Source: Melieria omissa
Lineage: Eukaryota; Arthropoda; Insecta; Diptera; Ulidiidae
Reading direction: 5' to 3'
DNA: 64,000 nucleotides
NCBI GenBank assembly: GCA_963971225.1
Contig: OZ020269.1
Coordinates: forward strand, 33,749,264-33,813,263
Positions 56,401 to 64,000 of this stretch are shown here, piece after piece; the first letter of the stretch is position 1; each line of letters starts with the position of its first letter. Both the position numbers and the translations under genes were made by a program. The notes under the pieces are model-generated. The model did no database searches and was not told the DNA's origin. It saw only the letters and a list, made by a program, of their open reading frames with translations.

Positions 56401-57310
56401 AATGTTTGTGTACATGCATTTTTATTGACCAACATTGTTGTCTAAGCTAATAATTAGTTGTTCTAGGTGCAGAGTGTAAATAAGTCGACCACAGCCGCCC
56501 AAATCACTTCTACTTTTTTTGTGACATTTTCTTCAGGCGTCGCGTAGCGTTGCGGTACGTTGGCATCGAAAATTTGGAACGCTGTGGTTGGGTGTCGCTG
56601 TTTTTTTGACTTGAGGTCAAAAAATCTTTGCATATTTATAGGCTGCTCATGGCAGATACTCGACAGTGTTTATACATAGCTTTGCATTAATTACGACAAA
56701 ATGGCAAGTCAACAGGAAGTCAGGGTTGTTGGGCGGGCGGCCGAACGGACAGACTAATGGGTGGGCTGCATCACAGAAGTGGCGCACTTGAAAGCGTTAA
56801 CAGGCGGGTTTGGATGACTAGTCGGCAGTTTAAGGCAATTTAACTGTCAGCGACTAGGCCAAGTGTATTTGAAGAACCCTAATTGTAAAACTACTTAACT
56901 GTAGAACCCGATAAAAAAAGCCGCCAAAGTAAAAGTTGATATATTAAAGAAAGTTGAAATATTAAAGAAAATACAGATGTTTAAAAATAAAAAATCGTCA
57001 AATTGACCGTAATGGTCTTTCTTTCTAAAATGTTAAGATCTAAAATGTTTAGCTTTTAAAAAAGTTAATTTGTTTTAGTATTTTGGTTTAAATTTGGGGC
57101 GAATTCGTGCTACTAGCGCGCCTTATTTGGCCACCGCTGTGTGACGGTGCTTCACCGGAAAATGTACAAATATCTGTATTCATTTAATGTTGTAACGGTT
57201 AATTAAAATTATCACAAATGCAATTTAATGCTCGCCTAAGTACGCGAGTGATTATTTTGACTTCAATTGATGCCGAAAAGTATGCATTACAAATGTAATT
57301 CGAGTGGACA

Positions 57311-57338
57311 ACATACATACATTTAAATGTATGTATGT
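57311..57338. repeat. Perfect 28-bp palindrome
   Basis: ACATACATACATTT followed by its exact complement AAATGTATGTATGT, with no spacer. Confidence 0.95.
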
Positions 57339-57782
57339 GTGTTAATGAATTCAGTCGTGTGATGTCCACTGATTAATGCGGACAGTGCAAGTGGTGCGGT
57401 GAGGATGTTGAGAGGACGAACAAGCGAAGCGTTATGCTTGTCAGTTGCGGTTTTATTGGCGTATTTTGCAATTATTGGCATTTGTTGGCGCAACTGGTCG
57501 CCGGTTTGACGCACTGCGCCGCAAATGCGACATTGACACGCGACAAAATGTGTGCGACAGGCCAAGCGGCATCAAGTGTAATGGCAAATGGCGGCTAAAA
57601 CCGAATATGAAAGCAGCAAAAATGCAGCACAAGCACCGAGCACCGAGTGACTGTTGGCGCGAAGCCAGCGACGTGTAATTAAGCGCGAGCGCGCCGAAAG
57701 ACAACAAACTGCACAAAGGCGGTCGGCAGCAGCTAACAACGGGGTTAGTGCAAGAAAAGCAAACCTTTTCAAAAAGTTGCCA

Positions 57783-57826
57783 GCAGCAACGGCGGCGGCA
57801 GCAACGGCGGCGGCAGCAGCGCTGCA
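57783..57826 (+). repeat. GCAACGGCGGCGGCA short tandem repeat
   Basis: GCAACGGCGGCGGCA occurs twice in tandem (from about 57786 and 57801), then GCAGCGCTGCAAGCGC. A triplet-rich tract in a GC-rich block. Confidence 0.8.
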
Positions 57827-60689
57827 AGCGCTTAAATTTTCATCGTTGTGCTTTTAACGCCCACATTCCGGCGGCCATAAATAAGTGCGCGCACGAACTT
57901 TCAAACCATAAAATCCCATCAGACGAACGCGGCACGCCGCAGTCAAAGGCAACTGGCAACCGGCAACAAATTTGCAGCGCCATAAAAACTTTCAGAGAGA
58001 GTTTGTTGCTTTTGGGCTTCGAAACATTCGGAAGTAATGCGACTGCATTTATGTCAACAAACAAAGATTAAAAATGAAAATGCTGGAAAAAATTTGAAGC
58101 TGTAATGTACTAAAAATAGTTGTAGGGACATGTTGGTAAACACACACGCCCGTCCCGCCCAGTCGGCTGACCTAGATGCCGCGCAGCCGACGAAACGGCC
58201 ACATCAACAACGCCATCAACAACATTAAAAGTCAGCAGCAAAAAGGGGGAAAAATGCTTCTTGCTGGCGTTGACTTTTTGCAAGTTTACCGCTGGACTTG
58301 TAAAACTGCAACATGCGCCCGAAGAAGAGCAAAACCGACAACTGAAAGCAAACATGGTCAACAAGCGCGCGCGTCACTTTTCCATATGTGCGGTTTGTGG
58401 CGGCGGTTTTGGCGGCGGCAATGCTGCTCAAAGTGACGCGCAACAACGCATTGCGCTGCAATTGAAAAATCTGAAATTTGTCTGCAAAACTGCTCGTGTT
58501 GAAATTTCATGTTCACCGAAGAGGGCAGCTGAAAATGTGGCACTGGGGAATAATTAGATGCTGCACTATGATGAGTGCTCGAAAAGGGAATCGACGATGC
58601 TCGCTGCAATGTCATTGCAACGCTGCAATTTTGGTCCCCCTCCAAAATTTGTATTCGTTTGAGTTCCTTTAAAAGGAATTAAAAACTGCTGGGACGCTGT
58701 CTAACCGTTGAAAACTGCTGTCAAACTAACCAAAATACAATTGCTTTGCATATTTCTGATCTGCTCAAAGTTTCTCATATTTAATTCATTCGAAACAAAT
58801 ACAAATGAGTGTTTTCTGAAATGTGATTTTGATGAGCGAATTTCGTATCTGTTAAACGCTTTTCAGATTTATCCCTTTTGAACGAAGGATGAAATTGAAA
58901 ACATGACTTTGGTTGGAAAAATGTTAACGCTCTTTAGATTCCACACAAAGAACAGCGAAGGACCAAAGGAAAGCAAATACATTTTTTTAAATTTTACTGA
59001 GCGCAGATCGCTCGATTTCAGACTGAGGATGACCCCCGAATCAAACAAGAAAAGGAAAAGCCTCTGTTTTGTTTTTGTTTGTTGACACCCCACATACATA
59101 CATCAATACATTCTTCAAATAAAACCTTTATTACTGGAACCATAGTGATTTTAGGCATCCATAACGTTGTGAAAAACAACTTCTATGTCTCCTTCTACTT
59201 GTCTACAGTACCAAAATTATTAACTATATAACCCTTCTGTAATATACGCAGCTTCGTTGTTTACGTTTTGATTACTTTCCGAGTACTCTGAAAATTGAAT
59301 GCTTCACCTATTACGCAAAGCATATACAAAATGCTAAAATTTTCCCCTTCCACCTTTACCAAATGTTATTCATATCAGCCGCTCTCTGGTGTAGCTTTGT
59401 GTTGCTTTACGAAGTAAAAATCTAAATAAATTTGCATTGTAACTTCCGCTTGGCAAAGCATTCGCAGCATTGCAGCAACGCCGCCGCCACAACACGCAGC
59501 CTTCGCGACGTGGCTGCGAGATTAGCAGCGAACGGTATACTTGACGAGTTGATAGTTTACACGCGCCGACAATGTTATCCTTGAGCAATTTTCGTGCGCT
59601 GCTGCACACCCGACTTGCGGCGCAACAGCTTCCGCTTTTATAGAGTTCATAAAAATAGTGACTGCGGCATGCTCGGACGTGGCGGCGTATGAGTAATGTG
59701 CGAATTTTGTTGCGCATTTGCGTAACGAGGAGCGGCTCTGTGCAGTGTGGTTGTTGCGTTAGCGGTGGAATTGCAGGGGCGGAGATGAGCATATAAGCAT
59801 TAGCAGACATCTTATGGATATTTAATCTCTACTTCCTTGCCGCCTTCATTCCCATTCTTGAGTTTGCGAGTTTATTGTGACGAAGTGCAAATATTTTGTG
59901 ATTTGCTGTCGGATTTTATTGCTGCGCCACAATAGCGAAATGCTTGCTATTATGTCCTTTTAATGTTGGTGCAGTTTTATTGCTTTTGCTGTTGCTTCAC
60001 TCCTTTTTGTGGCACATTAATGGCTAAATAAAATTCGGCACGCTTTAATGTTTATGTTTATGATGGGATTCTCGCCGGTTAAGCTAAGGCAGCGTGTTGA
60101 CAAATGGGCTTTTCGCAAATGCTTTGGGAGAGCCTAAAGGCTAAGAAGTGAAGAGGATTGGGTAAAGAATGAAAGTTGATTTTAAAATTCAAATCATATA
60201 AGCGTGCAATTATATATAATGAACAAAGTTTTAAGCACTACATCATTTTATATGTCAGTGTATGTGTAAGTGTTTGCTTTCAACAGCAAATGAGCTGAAG
60301 ACATACTGTGTCAATTTGGCTTATTCTATTAACCCAGGAGAAATATATAATTGTGCGTATGTACGTAACGTTCAGTTGGTGTTCAAACCCCCCAAACACA
60401 AAAATGTCTGGTACAAAATGTGGTTTCCAGTGGTATTTGGCTCAAAAGTTGTACGGAAACCCCTCCAACATGACATGATGTGTGCGCCACTGGTAACGTT
60501 GATCACTTTTATTATGACTGGCGTGTCTTGTGCCATTTTCAGGCATTTTGTTTCCTTTTTGGACGTAACATAGAATGGTTTTATGTCACTGTTTTGGTGT
60601 TTGTTGAACTATTCAGTCATCTCGCAACGAGATTTGCGACAGCTTATCTCAGTCTTGTTAGATTATGTGATCAGATAACAGGTACTTAA

Positions 60690-61075
60690 CTATTATAAGT
60701 TTTTAAGAAAACAATTGCAATTTACCTATTATAATGCAACATAAATTTTTTTTATTGATTATAATTATTATTTGCAACAATTAATTTTTACGTTGCATAA
60801 TAACCGTTATGACAAACAAATCTTTTTTGTTCTCATTAATAATTATTACTTTGGGATTTGTTTTGTTTACTTTACTTCATAACTTTTATTTATGACTTTT
60901 TTAATTTACGTTATCGATAACTATTATTTTGAGGAAATTGTTTTTTACGTTGCTTCATAACTTTTATTTATGAGTTTTTGTTATTTTTATTTATTGGTTG
61001 CCGATAAATATTATTTAAATGGTTATTTTTTTACGTTACTTCACAGCTTTTATTAAAGAAATGGTTTTTACGTTG
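60690..61075 (+). repeat. Dispersed AT-rich repeat, copy B, with internal tandem units
   Basis: The first 200 bases match 2820-3060 in motif order. Beyond that the module TTACGTT-(A/G)CTTCATAACTTTTATT is repeated at 60874, 60952 and 61038 (periods 78 and 86), each preceded by a GATAA(C/A)TATTATTT-like segment. No coding. Confidence 0.65.
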
Positions 61076-64000
61076 CGATTTCGAGCAATTTTTTTATTTC
61101 AAAAAATGCGGATAATAATTATTTTAGGTCTCTGCCAGATAGCCGTTGGATTTTCAAAGAGAATTGCAGTTATTATTATTTTGTAGAAACAGTCTACCAA
61201 GCGCAGAATATAAGCAGATTATTTTCTGTTTCCTTGTTAATCTTCCTAAATTAGTTCGATCTCCGGAGAAGTCGGAGCACATCCTGCGGTCTCAAGGTGG
61301 TTGCTTCTCAACATATAAGTGGCAAATGTCTCAAACATGATTCGGTCGTGAACGGGTCAGACACAGAGAAAGTGTCTGCCTGAAATGCACTGTAGTGATT
61401 TGAAATAGTTAACAATACTTAGCTTGGAACCATCAGTGAAGTGAAGTTAAGCAGAGATAACTTATGTAAGCCGGTGTTGCACTTTTAACATCCAGAATTA
61501 GAGTAAAGAACTTCCGATTAGTTGCCTAATACTTTTGTTGATAATAATAATAAGGCGATGTTGCATTGTTTCATTTTGACTGCAGGTTGTTAGCGTTACA
61601 AGTCTTGCCACGGTTGCTTAAGTTCTTAAATCGCCTAAGAAGATTACCATACCATCTTTATAGCACATACTCGCAGGGTTCCTTAAAATTAATAATATGG
61701 CAATATGAAAAATACCCACACTTCACGCTATCAGAGGTGGTTTACTTTTTTCTACAGAGAAAATATTATCCTTATACAACAAAATGTCTACAGACTTATT
61801 CGCGTCTTATGTCGCATGTCTAAGGTATCAAATTGAACAAAATTAAATTAAGAACAAAATTAATTAATTATGCGTCGTCGTATGTGGATAGACATAAAAT
61901 CGAAATCGTAACCTGCGAATGATTTCCATAAGACAATTAATTACTCAACCATCTGGTTAATTGCCAATTATTGAGTTGCTAAACGTAACAAAATTATTTT
62001 TAAGCAAAATGTGTATATTGCATCTTCGCAAAAAATTTCCATTTAGGCACAGCAGCGCTCAGCACATCCGTAGTTAATTAGGTTTCAGCCGCAATTTCAG
62101 TGCCATTGTTGCGCACTGCAATCTCACGCCCACAGCTTCGCAAGTGTGGCAGTGCACAACGGCACCAAGTCACCAAGTCACACTGAATGGCGTCTTTGCA
62201 GTGCTCACGCAACACAATGCAAAATCAGATCCAGCGAACGAAGCCACAGTCGTCAGACAGCGCACGTGATGGCGCAGCAACAAGACCACAACGAAAGGAA
62301 ATCTCACACCGAGCGCCAAGTCAGCAGCTGACGATGTCAGTGACCTACTCGGCCTACTTGCGCTGGGGGCGGGGGCAAAGGCGAGGGCGACTCGGCGCGA
62401 CGGCAGTGTGGCAGCAGAAAATGGCATCAATGGCACAATGTCAGTGTCAGATGAGCACGTCGGTTGGGAGGCACAAACACACACACACACACACGCACAC
62501 ACATTCGTGCACTAATAGCAGCGCAACAATTGTTTGTAATTTTGTACTTGAATAAAGTTGCTGACGCCTTCGCCTTCGTCAACGTTGACCACATTGTGTA
62601 CCTCTTCCGTTGCTGCTGCTGCTGCTGCTTCGTCTTGTTTGGCCCAGTCGCACATGGCCGCCATTGTACTTGCTGACTTACAAAGACGCAAAGAGGAAAT
62701 TATTTTAGATTGTCTCTGCGCAGTGTCTCATCCGGTTGCTGGGACTTACGCTGTTCGCCCGACTGTTGCCGTCTGCGTTGTCCGTTGCTGGTTGCGTGTG
62801 TTTGATGTGTTTTGTCTGCGTTCGAGTGGGTGGCGCCTTTTACAATATTTCGGTGTGTTTGTCACTTGGCAGCCACTCTCGCGCGTCCACCCATCGTAAG
62901 CGGTCGAGTGAGAGTGTGTTGCGTATGGGAATTCCCCAAAGCCCTGCGTGTCCAGCTGACGTTTCCGTTTTATGTCGAGCCAACGAAACGCAACGCAACG
63001 CATGTAACGGAATGTGCTCGCTCGGCAGCAAATGAGAAAATGACTGGGTGGAGTGGAACGCGTCGGACACACACACATCCACACACACACATATGATAAC
63101 CGCCAACGCATGTTTAATGTTTACATGTGTGGAGGACGGGGAGTCGGTGTCCTGATGCGCCCCCTGTGAAATTAAACATATGTGACCAATTTGTGTGTTT
63201 TGTGTGGAAATGTTTCGAAATGAGTTTTGCGCTGGGACTGTCCTGTGTCCTGTCAGTTTGAATTTTGTTGTTGTTGTTGTTGTAAGTAAGGTAAGTGGTT
63301 GAAATGCCGCTTGAAATGATTTCCTTTCATTTTTGGGTGATTTGTAAGTAAAGTTCACAAAAGCACTCATGGGAGCTGCTAGAAGTTGGTGCATCTGTGT
63401 GTGTTTGTATATGTGTGCGTTTGTGAAAATGTATAAATGTCGGTATTTCACTGACAATTGTGCATGAAAGGCTTTTTCTTAATGGACAAATTCATACAAA
63501 GTTTTACTATAGAGAAGATTTTAAAAATATATGTATGTGTGTGTGTGTGTGAAGTGATAGAATTCACATTATGAGTGCTTTTCAAGTTGGATATTGAATT
63601 TTACTGCTGCATGCGTCGTTCAAATAGGCAACAAATAAAAATAAATGAGCATAGAAAAACATCTAATATTGATTTTTGTCTTAATGGTCCAACTGAGAGG
63701 ATGCAAATAAAATTTAATGTACCGAATGTTGAGAACACAAAAATGTCAACGTGAATCTAATATTCATGTATTTTATATAAAATCGATTTCATTAAGAGAT
63801 TCAGTTTTATGACTCTTTTTGCCTGCTTTGTTGCTTGTTACAACGATGCCAAAAAGGTCACTTTCAAAAAAGATGAAATTAATAAAAATTCAGCTCAGGT
63901 TAGTGGGTGTCTTACCGACCTAACAAAATCACTTGGATGCCAATAAGGTCCGAAGTGTAAAAAGTATCACTGAACACAAATTGTTCACCGTAGACAAGAT
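61076..64000. other. Right-hand non-coding stretch
   Basis: AT-rich to about 62030, then a GC-richer block to 63300 with (CA)n at 62477-62505 and 63068-63092, CTG triplets at 62613-62628, GTT repeats at 63266-63282, and (TG)n at 63534-63551. Long overlapping frames here on both strands are CA- and GC-driven and have no recognisable domains. Confidence 0.35.

Larger units (their letters stand above)
56401..60240. promoter_or_regulatory. Unique block with GC-richer parts (57120-58650, 59440-59960)
   Basis: No transposon ends. Contains a perfect palindrome (57311-57338) and GCAACGGCGGCGGCA repeats (57783-57826). Overlapping frames (for example 57453-57827, 58358-58645 and 59370-59810) have no recognisable domains or plausible splice contexts. 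Candidate regulatory DNA by exclusion. Confidence 0.3.

Noticed and set aside
62170..63457. Several long overlapping frames on both strands
   Set aside because: They are driven by CA/GT microsatellites and GC richness; none has a recognisable domain or low-complexity-free core.
1..64000. CRISPR arrays, operons, bacterial-type ribosome sites
   Set aside because: Nothing of the kind is present; the sequence is clearly eukaryotic nuclear DNA.

Overview
This window looks like nuclear DNA of a higher fly (Diptera, possibly a tephritid fruit fly; the family is inference). The evidence is an AT-rich background, GT-AG introns with GTGAGT donors, a CAAAATG-type start context, long CAA/CAG-rich leader-like DNA, many (CA)n runs, and mariner, Tc1, hAT, piggyBac, Helitron, LINE and tRNA-SINE insertions. 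Coding sequence is sparse.

Three host coding units can be supported. Two tandem paralogues on the + strand (178-2522 and 3434-6206) each have a 67-base signal-peptide exon, a phase-1 intron of 1.7-2.0 kb, and a GC-rich second exon. Exon 2 encodes a conserved core, an acidic patch, a Thr/Gly-rich tail and a conserved VNCVV terminus. I do not recognise the family. The third unit is a lone first coding exon (16402-16477) that encodes a signal peptide. It lies behind about 2.8 kb of leader-like sequence and ends at a GTGAGT donor. No partner exon is visible in the remaining 47 kb, so most of the window is probably a giant first intron.

The rest is a layered record of transposition, and several elements have exact ends and target-site duplications (TSDs). 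These are: hAT MITEs (4060, 7661, 39945); TTAA-flanked piggyBac-type elements (4816, 37885, 50803); a DD37E-type Tc1/mariner with 28-bp perfect TIRs (27215-28513); a DD34D mariner nested in a Tc1 relic and itself carrying a TTAA MITE (36540-38352); a 3.7-kb hAT with an 8-bp TSD (40450-44193) that contains a SINE and a TA-flanked element; an IR/DR-type Tc1 inserted in a Helitron helicase reading frame (45540-48440); a pogo-like MITE (55142-55361); LINE RT and RNase H remnants; and at least seven copies of one tRNA-derived SINE. All transposase and helicase reading frames seen are broken.

Between these lie GC-richer, TE-poor blocks (about 8.2-9.3, 12.8-16.6, 20.3-21.9, 24.5-25.4, 30.6-31.0, 33.6-35.1, 38.7-39.8, 53.6-54.9, 57.1-60.0 and 62.0-63.3 kb). 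They are rich in microsatellites, show no credible exons, and are the natural candidates for regulatory DNA of the gene starting at 16.4 kb.
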